Origin: Variovorax paradoxus
Lineage (GTDB): Bacteria > Pseudomonadota > Gammaproteobacteria > Burkholderiales > Burkholderiaceae_C
Reading direction: 5' to 3'
Length of the DNA: 64,000 nucleotides
NCBI RefSeq assembly: GCF_030815975.1
Contig: NZ_JAUSXL010000002.1
Coordinates: 1,922,001-1,986,000, forward strand
Shown here: one piece after another, positions 16,875 to 24,786 of the stretch
Layout of the letters: the number at the start of each line of letters is the position of its first letter
Position numbering within the stretch: the stretch's first letter is position 1
Translations under genes and position numbers: made by a program
Notes under the pieces: generated by a model
What the model was told of the DNA's origin: nothing
The model's input: only the letters and a program-made list of their open reading frames with translations
Databases searched by the model: none

Positions 16875-18113
16875 TCAGCGGTCCATGGCGCGGCCCGCGA
16901 CCAGCACGGCGTTGGTGCCTCCGAACGCGAACGAATTGGAAAGCACGTAGTGCAGGTTGCGCGCTTCGCGCGGCTCGCCGCACACGAAGTCCAGATCGAA
17001 GGCCGCATCGGGCACCCGCAGGTTGGCTGTCGGCGGAAGCATCCCGTGGGCCAGCGTTCGCAGCGCCGCCACGAGCTCGATGGCGCCGCCGCCGCCCAGC
17101 GCATGGCCGTGGATGGCCTTGGTGGCGCTTACGGGCGTGGCACGCCCGAACACTTCGCGGATGGACGCCGCTTCGGCCGCATCGCCTGCCGTGGTGGCGG
17201 TGCCGTGCGCGTTGATGTGGCCGACGTACGGGGCCTCGATGCCTGCATCGCGCAGCGCCGCACGCATGGCGCGCACCTGGCCGGCCGTGTCGGGGTTGGT
17301 GATGTGCGTGGCGTCGCAATTGGTGGCGTAGCCCGCAAGAAAGAGCGAAGAGGCATGAATGGCGCCTCGCGCATTGGCATGCGCCTCGGATTCGAGCACC
17401 AGCGCAGCCGCGCCTTCGCCGAGCGCGAAGCCCGCGCGGTCACTCGAGAACGGCCGGCAGGCGCTGCCGGGCGCACCGGGCGGCGGCGGTGCCGTCACGC
17501 GCATCGCATGCCAACTGGCCATCACGCCCGGCGTGAGCATGGCCTCGTGTCCGCCGACGATGGCCGCGTCGATCCAGCCGCCCCGAATGGCGCGCATCGC
17601 CTCGCCGATGGCCACGGCCGAGGAGGCGCAGGCGCAGGCGTACGCAATGGCTGCGCCCTGTGCGCCGAACTGCAGTGCGAGCTCTGCCACCGCCGCGTTG
17701 GGCATCACGGTGAGCACGGTCGTGGGCCGCATGCGGCGCTGTTCGCCGTAAAGCGCTCGGGTGGTGTCGTCGAAGGTCCCGGCGCCGGCCAGCCCGCTGC
17801 CCCAGAAGATGCCCAGGCGCTCGGGGTCGATGCTGCCGGCCTCCAGGCCCGCCTGCGCGGCGGCATCGCGCGCGGCCGCGAGCGCCATGGCGGTGCCTCG
17901 ATCGAGCGGCAGGCGCGAATTGCTGCGCACGGCGGCCGCGTCGAAATCGCAGTCGGCCACGGCAAGTTCGATCGGATCAAGGCCTTTGATCTCGAGCGCT
18001 CGCGCGCGCACCGCGGAACGGCCGTTGAAGAGCGCATCGTCGAACGATTCGACGGTGCTGCCCAGTGGCGTGACGAAGCCGATGCCGGTGACGTGAATGC
18101 GCGCGCCGCTCAC
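16875..18113 (-). CDS. Beta-ketoacyl-ACP synthase (KAS II/FabF-like)
   Basis: A 412-residue condensing enzyme with the thiolase fold. The catalytic cysteine lies in ACACASSAVAIG, and the two histidines in NAHGTATTAGD and KAIHGHALGGGGAIE. It would condense an acyl group with malonyl-ACP. The GTG start at 18113 overlaps the acyl-carrier stop by 4 bp (GTGA). It shares an apparent operon with a dedicated ACP and an alpha/beta hydrolase rather than with fab genes, suggesting a specialised product rather than housekeeping fatty-acid synthesis. Confidence 0.87.
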   Translation of the reverse strand: MSGARIHVTGIGFVTPLGSTVESFDDALFNGRSAVRARALEIKGLDPIELAVADCDFDAAAVRSNSRLPLDRGTAMALAAARDAAAQAGLEAGSIDPERLGIFWGSGLAGAGTFDDTTRALYGEQRRMRPTTVLTVMPNAAVAELALQFGAQGAAIAYACACASSAVAIGEAMRAIRGGWIDAAIVGGHEAMLTPGVMASWHAMRVTAPPPPGAPGSACRPFSSDRAGFALGEGAAALVLESEAHANARGAIHASSLFLAGYATNCDATHITNPDTAGQVRAMRAALRDAGIEAPYVGHINAHGTATTAGDAAEAASIREVFGRATPVSATKAIHGHALGGGGAIELVAALRTLAHGMLPPTANLRVPDAAFDLDFVCGEPREARNLHYVLSNSFAFGGTNAVLVAGRAMDR

Positions 18114-18415
18114 GCCTGCGCAGCCATCGGCGAATCGAGCTTGCAGTCGATCTGGGCCTCGATCGCCTCGCACAGGTGGCCGAGCGTGATGCCGGCCTCG
18201 CGCGGATCGAGCCGGTCTTCGGGCAGGCGCAGATGGAAGGCGTCTTCCACCGCGAACACGAATTCCATCAGCGAAAGCGAATCGAGGCCGAGCCCGGACA
18301 GGGCCACATCGGGCGCGATGGCGTCGCGCGCCACATCGAACTGGTTCACCAGGATGGCCGCGATGCTGTTGAAGACGGGCGAAGCCAGGGAGGAGGAAGA
18401 AGAGGAAGAGGGCAT
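18110..18415 (-). CDS. Acyl carrier protein
   Basis: A 101-residue acyl carrier protein. The phosphopantetheine attachment Ser lies in SGLGLDSLSLMEF, and the protein is acidic and helical as expected. It begins with a low-complexity Ser run after the initiator Met. The frame is open much further upstream, but ATG 18415 gives a normal ACP length and leaves a 20-bp gap to the hydrolase gene. It presumably delivers the substrate to the adjacent ketoacyl synthase. Confidence 0.85.
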   Translation of the reverse strand: MPSSSSSSSLASPVFNSIAAILVNQFDVARDAIAPDVALSGLGLDSLSLMEFVFAVEDAFHLRLPEDRLDPREAGITLGHLCEAIEAQIDCKLDSPMAAQA

Positions 18416-18435
18416 GGCGTGCTTTCTTTCAGGCG

Positions 18436-19314
18436 TCAGGCGGCAAGGGAGCGCGCGGACAGGGCGTCGATGGCGTCGGGCGTGCCATGGGCCACGGCAT
18501 CGGCGAAGGCAGAGGTTTCGCGCACCACCTGGTGGCGGTCGTTGTCGATCGTGATCATGTGATAGCTGTTGGCGAGCACCACGCTTCGGAAGGAGCGGCA
18601 GCGAAGCCCGCGCGCCAGGATGCCGAGGTTGGCCACGCTGGCCACTTCGTCCTCGCGCGCATGCAGCGCGAGCACGCTGCCGCATTGCACGCGATGGAGG
18701 TTGCGCTTCACATGGCGGATCAGCCGGTCGTGCTCGCGCAGGTGGCCCACGCCGATCACCGCGCTGCCGGCGCTCGACACCTTGCGATGGCGCAGCTCGC
18801 GCTCGATCCAGGCACGCACGCGTTCGTTCTTCACGCCGTAGGGCGCGCGCTCGCGGTATTGCCAGAACCGTCCGAGCGGCGTGTAGAAGGCCAGCGGCAG
18901 CAGCAGTTGCGTTCGCGGCACGGCCCAGCCATCGAAGCGCAGCGTGGTCGACATCAGCACCAGCGCATCGACGGCGCTGCCGCAGCGGATGGCCGCGCCG
19001 AGCGCAAGCGACGAGCCGGCCGAGATGCCCACCAGCATCACGCGCTCGTGCTCTGTGCGCAGCGCTTCGACCCGCGCCGCGATGGCGTCGATCCAGCGTT
19101 CGTAGGGCAGGACCTGCTGCACTGGCGCAGCGGCATCGAAGGAGTAGCCGTCGACACGCATCGGATGCACCGAATACCCGCTGGTGCGCAAGGCCGACTG
19201 CACGGTCAGGAGCTCGTCAGGTGTGCTGCATAAACCGTGCAGCAGCACGACGGCCGTGCGCCGCACCGCGGGGTGCACCACGCTCAGAAGATCGGAGGGA
19301 TCGCGGGCGCTCAT
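18436..19314 (-). CDS. Alpha/beta hydrolase (esterase/thioesterase-like)
   Basis: A 292-residue alpha/beta-hydrolase. The oxyanion region VVLLHGLCSTPDEL lies near residue 22, the nucleophile elbow GISAGSS near 96, the acid in LHAREDEVASV, and the His in NSYHMITID. The elbow and length resemble carboxylesterase/monoglyceride-lipase types. First gene of the hydrolase-ACP-KAS cassette; it could release or load the acyl product. Substrate unknown. Confidence 0.8.
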   Translation of the reverse strand: MSARDPSDLLSVVHPAVRRTAVVLLHGLCSTPDELLTVQSALRTSGYSVHPMRVDGYSFDAAAPVQQVLPYERWIDAIAARVEALRTEHERVMLVGISAGSSLALGAAIRCGSAVDALVLMSTTLRFDGWAVPRTQLLLPLAFYTPLGRFWQYRERAPYGVKNERVRAWIERELRHRKVSSAGSAVIGVGHLREHDRLIRHVKRNLHRVQCGSVLALHAREDEVASVANLGILARGLRCRSFRSVVLANSYHMITIDNDRHQVVRETSAFADAVAHGTPDAIDALSARSLAA

Positions 19315-19456
19315 CGCGTTGTCGCGAAGGCCTGGAAAGAGACCCGCGCCGCAGGTTGCTGTCGTATGCTCATGGCGTGTTTATCGCCGGGGTGTGCTGA
19401 CCGGCCGCTGACCCTTCCCCGCGCAAGAATAGGCACTTCAAACCAACACACACACC

Positions 19457-20146
19457 ATGCGAATCCTGCTTGTCGAAGACGATGCCGTGCTGCGCGACGT
19501 GATGCTGCGCAGCCTCGCGGATGCCGGCCATCGGGTCGACGTGTCGACCAACGTCGAGGACGCCGACCACCTCTGGCGCGTGCAGCCCTTCGATGCGGTG
19601 CTGCTCGACCTGAACCTGCCGGCTACGGCAAGCCCGACCAGCGGCCTGGCGAGCGGCCTCAACGCCTTGCGCCAGGCGCGTGCCCGCGGCGACCGCACGC
19701 CGGTGCTGGTGCTGACGGCGCGCGGCCGCACCGAGGAGCGCATCGCGGGCCTCGATGCCGGCGCCGACGACTACCTCGGCAAGCCCTTCGACCTGGCCGA
19801 AGTGGAGGCGCGGCTGCGCGCACTGGTGCGGCGGGCCAAGGGCACCGAAGACATCGTGCTGCTGGGCCAGCTCAAGCTCGACCGCAAGGCGCGCCGCTTT
19901 TCCACTGCAAGCGGGCCGCTCGACCTGCCGGCGCGCGAGTTCGAAGTGCTGTGGGAGCTGATGAGCCCGCCGGGCCGCACGGTGAGCAAGCGGGCGCTGT
20001 CCGACAAGCTCTCGAGCTTCGACGAATCGCTGGGCGACAACGCGCTGGAGGCCTTCATCTCCCGGCTGCGCAAGAAGCTGGCCGGTTCGGGCGCGAGCAT
20101 CCGCACGCTGCGCGGCATCGGCTACCTGCTCGAAGCCGAAGTGTGA
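19457..20146 (+). CDS. OmpR-family response regulator (TctD/QseB-like)
   Basis: This 229-residue response regulator has receiver residues Asp8/Asp9, the phosphoacceptor Asp in VLLDLNLPA and Lys in LGKPF, then a winged-helix domain ending RTLRGIGYLL. A short insertion (PATASPTSGLASG) follows the phosphoacceptor strand. The GTG start of the kinase overlaps its last codons, so the two are co-translated. The family often controls tricarboxylate uptake, but no such transporter is adjacent. Confidence 0.87.
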   Translation: MRILLVEDDAVLRDVMLRSLADAGHRVDVSTNVEDADHLWRVQPFDAVLLDLNLPATASPTSGLASGLNALRQARARGDRTPVLVLTARGRTEERIAGLDAGADDYLGKPFDLAEVEARLRALVRRAKGTEDIVLLGQLKLDRKARRFSTASGPLDLPAREFEVLWELMSPPGRTVSKRALSDKLSSFDESLGDNALEAFISRLRKKLAGSGASIRTLRGIGYLLEAEV

Positions 20147-21594
20147 GCCGCACGCCGCCGGACGCGCCTGGGCCACCGAAGGCAGCGCCTTCGCTCACGC
20201 GGCGCGTGCTGCGCAACGTGCTGGTGCCGCTGGCGCTCACGTGGATGGTGGGCGCGGTGATCGCGCTGGTCATTGCCAATTATTTTTCCGAGCAGGCCTT
20301 CGACCGCGCCATGCTCGACGATGCCTATGCGCTCTCGGCCAACGTGCAGGCGGGCGAGCGCGGCATCGAGCTCTTGCTCACGCCGCGCGAAGTGGCGACG
20401 GTGCTGTTCGACCAGGTCGACAAGATCTATTTCGCGGTGCAGCGGCTCGACGGCACGCTGATCTCGGGGCAGCCGGGCCTGAATGCGCCGCTGCCCACGG
20501 GCGATGCGCGCTACCGCTTCTCGGACGTCAACTTCGACGGCAAGGTGCTGCGCGCCGTGGTGCTCGAGCCCGTCACCGAGCCCGGCGCGCCGATGCCCTA
20601 CCGGGTGGTGATCGCGCAGACCACATTGAGCCGCGCGGCGCTGGTGCAGCGGCTGCTCGGCTATGCGCTGGCACCACAGGTGCTGCTGCTGATATTGCTG
20701 GCCGTATGGCTCTGGCATGGCATTCGCAGCGATCTGCGCCCGCTCGGCGAACTCCAGCAGGCGCTGGACCGCCGCGATGTGTACGACCTCTCGCCGGTCG
20801 CGGTGGTCCGCACCTCGCGCGAAGTGCAGCGCCTGGGCAATGCGGTCAATGCGCTGTTCGACCGCCTGAACCAGAGCGTGCGTGCGCAGCGCGAATTCGT
20901 GGGCAACGTGGCGCACGAGCTGCGCACGCCGCTGGCGGGCATCCGCGCACTGGCCGAATACGGGCTGGCGCAGCACGATTCCACCGTGTGGCGCGAGCAG
21001 CTCGCGCGCGTGGCCGAACGCCAGGCCCGCGCGAGCCACCTGATCGACCAGCTGCTGGCGCTCGCGCTCGCCGACGAGGCGCGCACCGGCCTGGCGCGCG
21101 AACCGGTGCGGCTCGACCTGCTGGCCGAGCAGACGGTGCTGCGGCACCTGGCCCGCGCCGACACGCACGGCGTCGACCTGGGTGCGCGCGGCCTCGACGA
21201 GCGCGTGACGGTGCTGGCGAACGAAGCACTGGTCGAAGGCATTCTCGACAACCTGATCGACAACGCGCTGCGCTACGGCGGACGCACCATCACCGTCGAG
21301 CTGGCGGGCCGCACCCTGAGCGTGATCGACGACGGCCCCGGCATTCCGCTGGAAGCGCAGCGCGACCTGATGCAGCGCTGGGCGCAGGGCCCTGCGGGCC
21401 AGAAGCTGGGGCAGGGCTCGGGCCTGGGGCTGTCGATCGTGGCGCGCTATGCGGAACTGCTGGGCGCCGAACTGCGGCTCGATGCGGCCGAGCCCGCGGG
21501 ACTGCGGGTGAGCGTGACCTTCGCGGAGATCCGTCCGATGGGTCCGATGGCGGCTGCCGATTCGGGCGGCGCGGCTTCGACGCGGCGCGGATGA
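20143..21594 (+). CDS. Sensor histidine kinase (TctE-like)
   Basis: A 483-residue membrane kinase: two membrane segments (about residues 27-48 and 175-196) flank a periplasmic sensor resembling the 2CSK_N domain. The H-box FVGNVAHELRTPLAGIR follows near 255, then N-box DNLIDNALRYGG and G-boxes DDGPGIP and GSGLGLSIVARY. GTG 20143 overlaps the regulator stop. It is the cognate kinase of the preceding regulator. The signal is not evident. Confidence 0.86.
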   Translation: MSRTPPDAPGPPKAAPSLTRRVLRNVLVPLALTWMVGAVIALVIANYFSEQAFDRAMLDDAYALSANVQAGERGIELLLTPREVATVLFDQVDKIYFAVQRLDGTLISGQPGLNAPLPTGDARYRFSDVNFDGKVLRAVVLEPVTEPGAPMPYRVVIAQTTLSRAALVQRLLGYALAPQVLLLILLAVWLWHGIRSDLRPLGELQQALDRRDVYDLSPVAVVRTSREVQRLGNAVNALFDRLNQSVRAQREFVGNVAHELRTPLAGIRALAEYGLAQHDSTVWREQLARVAERQARASHLIDQLLALALADEARTGLAREPVRLDLLAEQTVLRHLARADTHGVDLGARGLDERVTVLANEALVEGILDNLIDNALRYGGRTITVELAGRTLSVIDDGPGIPLEAQRDLMQRWAQGPAGQKLGQGSGLGLSIVARYAELLGAELRLDAAEPAGLRVSVTFAEIRPMGPMAAADSGGAASTRRG

Positions 21595-21607
21595 CCGGGC
21601 GCGGCGC

Positions 21608-21928
21608 TCATCGGATCACGTCCGCAGCCTTCAGCTGCTTGCGAAGGAACACGCGGGTGCGCGTTTCGAATGCGAGGCGCTTGTATTCGACATAGCCGAT
21701 GCGCTCGTAGAGCGCGCGGTTCTCGGTCATCTTCTCGGTCTCGCCCTGCTGCGTGGCGACCCAGACCTGCGCATTCGCGATGGCCGCGCCGTAGTCCCTG
21801 GTCATTGGAATCGGCGTGAGGCCGAGGCGCGGAATGTAGTGGCGAAAGGCCTCGGCGGCGCAGGCGCCAACGGATGCCGCGTCGTTCGCGCCGGCGCGGC
21901 GGAGAGTCCATGCGGCGTCGTGGCTCAC
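21608..21928 (-). CDS. GNAT acetyltransferase with apparent internal deletion
   Basis: The 106-residue product reads as the beginning and end of a GNAT protein without the middle. The N-terminal RRAGANDAASVGACAAEAF and MTRDYGAAIANAQVWVA run directly into the C-terminal KMTENRALYERIGYVEY. The acetyl-CoA-binding motif A expected between them, about 45-50 residues, is absent. The frame is intact across the junction (about 21745). Such a protein should not bind acetyl-CoA, so it is probably a decayed gene. Its GTG start overlaps the preceding stop by 4 bp. Confidence 0.6.
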   Translation of the reverse strand: MSHDAAWTLRRAGANDAASVGACAAEAFRHYIPRLGLTPIPMTRDYGAAIANAQVWVATQQGETEKMTENRALYERIGYVEYKRLAFETRTRVFLRKQLKAADVIR

Positions 21929-22155
21929 GTGCCGAACTCCACTTCGCCTTCGATCTCGACCGTCAGCTCGCGGCCCGGCTTGCCGAGCGGCTTGGCAATG
22001 CTGCCATCGGCATTCAGCGGGCCGTGCCCCGACACGATGGCGCGGCGCCCGACGAGGCGCACGAAGTCGAAGGGCAGTACCACGCCGGGCGGCGGCGCGA
22101 CCCGCGGCGGCAGCACAAGGCCGAGGGTTGCGAGTCGCTGTTCGATGCGGGCCAT
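21925..22155 (-). CDS. RidA-family protein with apparent internal deletion
   Basis: This 76-residue product starts like a RidA/YjgF-family protein (MARIEQRLATLGLVLPPR, then AIVSGHGPLNADGSIAKPLG), passes through ELTVE and jumps to a family-like C-terminal end IEGEVEFGT. Family members are about 150 residues, so roughly 75 residues, including the active-site Arg region, are missing in frame. It lies 4 bp overlapping with another gene carrying the same kind of deletion. Probably non-functional. Confidence 0.6.
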   Translation of the reverse strand: MARIEQRLATLGLVLPPRVAPPPGVVLPFDFVRLVGRRAIVSGHGPLNADGSIAKPLGKPGRELTVEIEGEVEFGT

Positions 22156-22221
22156 GGCGTTTCTCTCCGGTGCAGGCTGATGCGCGGCCGCATCTTGCCA
22201 TGGCCTGCGTGCGCTGCGAAC

Positions 22222-23325
22222 TCAGTCCAGCGCGGGATAGTCCGTGTAGCCCTTGGTGCCGCCGCCGTACATCGTGGCCTTGTCGACTTCGTTGAGCGGT
22301 GCGTTCTCGCGCAGGCGGCGCACCAGGTCGGGGTTGGCGATGAAGGGCTTGCCGAACGCCACGAGGTCGTCGCCTTCCTTGACGGCTTGGTCCGCCAGCG
22401 GCTTGTCGTAGCCGTTGTTGACCATCCATGCGCCCTTGCCGCCGGCCTGGCGGTAGGCGGCCTTGAGCGCTTCGTAGTCGAAGGGACGGTCCTCGATCTC
22501 GCGCGGGCCGCCGGTGGCGCCTTCGATGATGTGGATGTAGGCCAGGCCGAGCGGGGCGAGCTGCTTCACCACGTAGGTGAAGAGTGGCTGCGGATCGGCG
22601 TCGTGCGCGTCGTTGGCCGGCGTGACCGGCGACAGGCGGATGCCGGTTTTGCCGCCGCCGACCGCGTCGACCACGGCGCGGGTGGCTTCCAGCAGCAGGC
22701 GGGCGCGGTTCTCGATGCTGCCGCCGTAGTCGTCGCTGCGCTTGTTGCTGCCGTCCTTCAGGAACTGGTCGAGCAGGTAGCCGTTGGCGCCATGCAGTTC
22801 CACGCCGTCAAAGCCGGCGCTTTCCACCGCATTGCGCGCGGCGGCCGCATAGGCGTGGACGATGCCGGGCAGTTCTTCGGCGTCGAGCGCGCGCGGCTCG
22901 GAGGTTTCGACGAAGGTCGGCACGCCGTCCTTGATGAGCACGGTCTTGGTCCTGGCGGTGATGGCCGAGGGCGCGACAGGCTTGCCGCCGCCGGGCTGCA
23001 GTTCGGTGTGCGAAACGCGGCCCACGTGCCACAGCTGCACCACGATCTTGCCGCCCCGGGCATGCACCGCATCGGTCACGCGCTTCCAGGCATCGAGCTG
23101 CTCGGTGCCGTAGAGGCCCGGCACGTCGGCATAGCCCTGGCCCTGGTGGCTGATGGCCGTGGCTTCGGTGATGAGCAGCCCGGCCGAGGCGCGCTGCGCG
23201 TAATAGGTCGCCGCAATGTCCTGGGGAATTGCATTGGGCGAGCGGTTGCGCGTGAGCGGCGCCATCACGACGCGGTTGGCAAGCTGCAGGTCACCGGCCT
23301 GTACGGGATCGAAAAGGGAGGGCAT
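22222..23325 (-). CDS. Old yellow enzyme family FMN-dependent ene-reductase
   Basis: A 367-residue TIM-barrel flavoenzyme. Family marks are MAPLTRNRSPNAIPQ near 23, EATAISHQGQGY near 54, QLWHVGRVSH near 98 with the substrate-binding histidine region, and GFDGVELHGANGYLLDQFL near 174. It reduces activated C=C bonds or nitro groups using NAD(P)H. NemA/XenA-like enzymes are the nearest relatives by motif. No adjacent regulator is obvious. Confidence 0.9.
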   Translation of the reverse strand: MPSLFDPVQAGDLQLANRVVMAPLTRNRSPNAIPQDIAATYYAQRASAGLLITEATAISHQGQGYADVPGLYGTEQLDAWKRVTDAVHARGGKIVVQLWHVGRVSHTELQPGGGKPVAPSAITARTKTVLIKDGVPTFVETSEPRALDAEELPGIVHAYAAAARNAVESAGFDGVELHGANGYLLDQFLKDGSNKRSDDYGGSIENRARLLLEATRAVVDAVGGGKTGIRLSPVTPANDAHDADPQPLFTYVVKQLAPLGLAYIHIIEGATGGPREIEDRPFDYEALKAAYRQAGGKGAWMVNNGYDKPLADQAVKEGDDLVAFGKPFIANPDLVRRLRENAPLNEVDKATMYGGGTKGYTDYPALD

Positions 23326-23470
23326 GGCGAAGACGCAAAGAGTGGAACAGGAGCGGCGAGGCTAAACCTGCGCAGTCAAACCCGCTGCCGCACGGTTGTC
23401 CGTTTGCTGCTAGGCGTTCACGGCCGGTTGCCTGGCAGCTCAGCTCTTGCCGTCTTCCTCGGGCTTCTTC

Positions 23471-24079
23471 TTACTTCAGGAGGCCTTCGGCCTTCATTGC
23501 GTCCTGAACAGCCGGACGGGCGGCCACGCGCGCGTGCCAGGCCTGGAGGTTGGAGAAGTCCGAGATGTCGACGCCCGTGGACTTGGCCCAGTTGGTGACG
23601 GTGAACAGGTAGCCGTCGGCCACGCTGAACTGGTCGCCCATCAGGTAGGGCTTGTCGGCCAGCTGGCCATCGAGCCATTCATAGCGCGACTTGAGCTTGC
23701 TCTTGAAGATGGTCTTGGCTTCTTCGGGCATGTTCGGGTTGAACAGCGGGCTGTAGCCCTTGTGCATCTCGGTGCCGATAAAGGTCAGCCACTCCTGCAG
23801 GCGATAGCGCTGCAGCGTGCCGGCGGCTGGCGCAAGGTTCTTGGTGGGTGCCATGTCGGCGATGTACTGCACGATGGCCGGGCCTTCGCGCAGGCGGGTG
23901 CCGTCGTCGAGCTCGAGCATGGGCACGTAGCCCAGCGGGTTGATGCCGTAGTAGTCGGTGCCGTCCTGCAGCTTGTGGGTCTTGGTGCTGGCCAGCACCG
24001 GTTCGAAGGCAATGCCTGCCTCGCGCAGCGCGATGTGGGGCGAAAGGGAGCAGGCACCGGGCGAGTAATACAGCTTCAT
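23471..24079 (-). CDS. Glutathione S-transferase, beta class
   Basis: A 202-residue GST with N-terminal thioredoxin fold MKLYYSPGACSLSPHIALRE; the Cys at residue 10 is the hallmark of bacterial beta-class enzymes. NPLGYVPMLELDDG and the cis-Pro region bind glutathione, and the C-terminal helical domain is complete. ATG 24079 is used; the upstream in-frame ATG adds residues before the fold. It lies near the ene-reductase, both detoxification-type enzymes. Confidence 0.9.
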   Translation of the reverse strand: MKLYYSPGACSLSPHIALREAGIAFEPVLASTKTHKLQDGTDYYGINPLGYVPMLELDDGTRLREGPAIVQYIADMAPTKNLAPAAGTLQRYRLQEWLTFIGTEMHKGYSPLFNPNMPEEAKTIFKSKLKSRYEWLDGQLADKPYLMGDQFSVADGYLFTVTNWAKSTGVDISDFSNLQAWHARVAARPAVQDAMKAEGLLK

Positions 24080-24269
24080 GCGAAGAAATCTCCAATGTAG
24101 GGATATGGATAGCGGAAATCGATCCATGGACCGAGGGGCATGCTAGCGGGTTTGTGGGCTGCGCGTTTGTCCTACGGCCGCTCGCGCGGGTCGACTATCG
24201 GGCCGGCCAGGGCGGGTTTCTAAGCTCCCCTGCGCACAGTGGGTGAAGCCCCGCTGCAAGGAGTTTCAG

Positions 24270-24455
24270 ATGTTGAAGTACGCAATCATTTTTGCCGTGA
24301 TCTCGTTGGTGGCCGCCGTGCTTGGTTTCGGCGGCATTGCCGCGGGCGCAGCGGGTATTGCGAAGCTGCTGTTCGGGCTGTTCCTGGTCCTGGCAGTGCT
24401 GTTCGTGGTGCTGGCGGCACTGGGGATTGGCGCCGCGAAAAAGGCCATCGATTGA
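24270..24455 (+). CDS. Small membrane protein, DUF1328/UPF0391 family
   Basis: A 61-residue protein consisting of two membrane helices separated by a Gly/Ala-rich turn ([16 protein letters not shown]), ending KKAID. It matches the UPF0391/YtjA type found beside stress genes in many proteobacteria. ATG 24270 is preceded by AAGGAG; an upstream in-frame ATG adds nine unrelated residues. Function unknown. Confidence 0.82.
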   Translation: MLKYAIIFAVISLVAAVLGFGGIAAGAAGIAKLLFGLFLVLAVLFVVLAALGIGAAKKAID

Positions 24456-24786
24456 TGCACCGCCCGGTATCCGTCTGGCCTCGGCCGCGGCCGCTCGGCC
24501 TGCTGCTGCAGAGCCCGGCCCATCGCGTGGTGCGCGTGCTGCTCGTCACGCAAACGCATTGGCAGCTTCCTGAACATCGGTCGCGCCGGCGGCACGCCTG
24601 ACGTGCGCACATTTGCTATTAATTTAATAGCAAACTATTCAATGCAGAAGAGGGATTGACCGTCAGCTCGAGATGATGTGGGCGCATTGACCCTAATGTC
24701 CGCATTTCGGGCGCAAACCGGCACCCCCGATTAAAATCGGTGCCCCTTTGCGCAGCGCACGCGTCAGCAGCGCGCCCCTCTTTCAA
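24456..24786. other. Intergenic region before mnmG
   Basis: 331 bp without a credible gene. It holds a perfect AT-rich palindrome (24612-24634) and, nearer mnmG, TTGACC and TTAAAAT-like elements that may form its promoter. Short frames here look like chance. Confidence 0.5.
24612..24634. repeat. AT-rich perfect palindrome
   Basis: Eleven-base arms (TTTGCTATTAA and its complement) surround a single central T, in contrast to the GC-rich surroundings. Short palindromes of this kind recur in intergenic DNA of Comamonadaceae as I recall them; a regulator site is the alternative. Confidence 0.55.
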
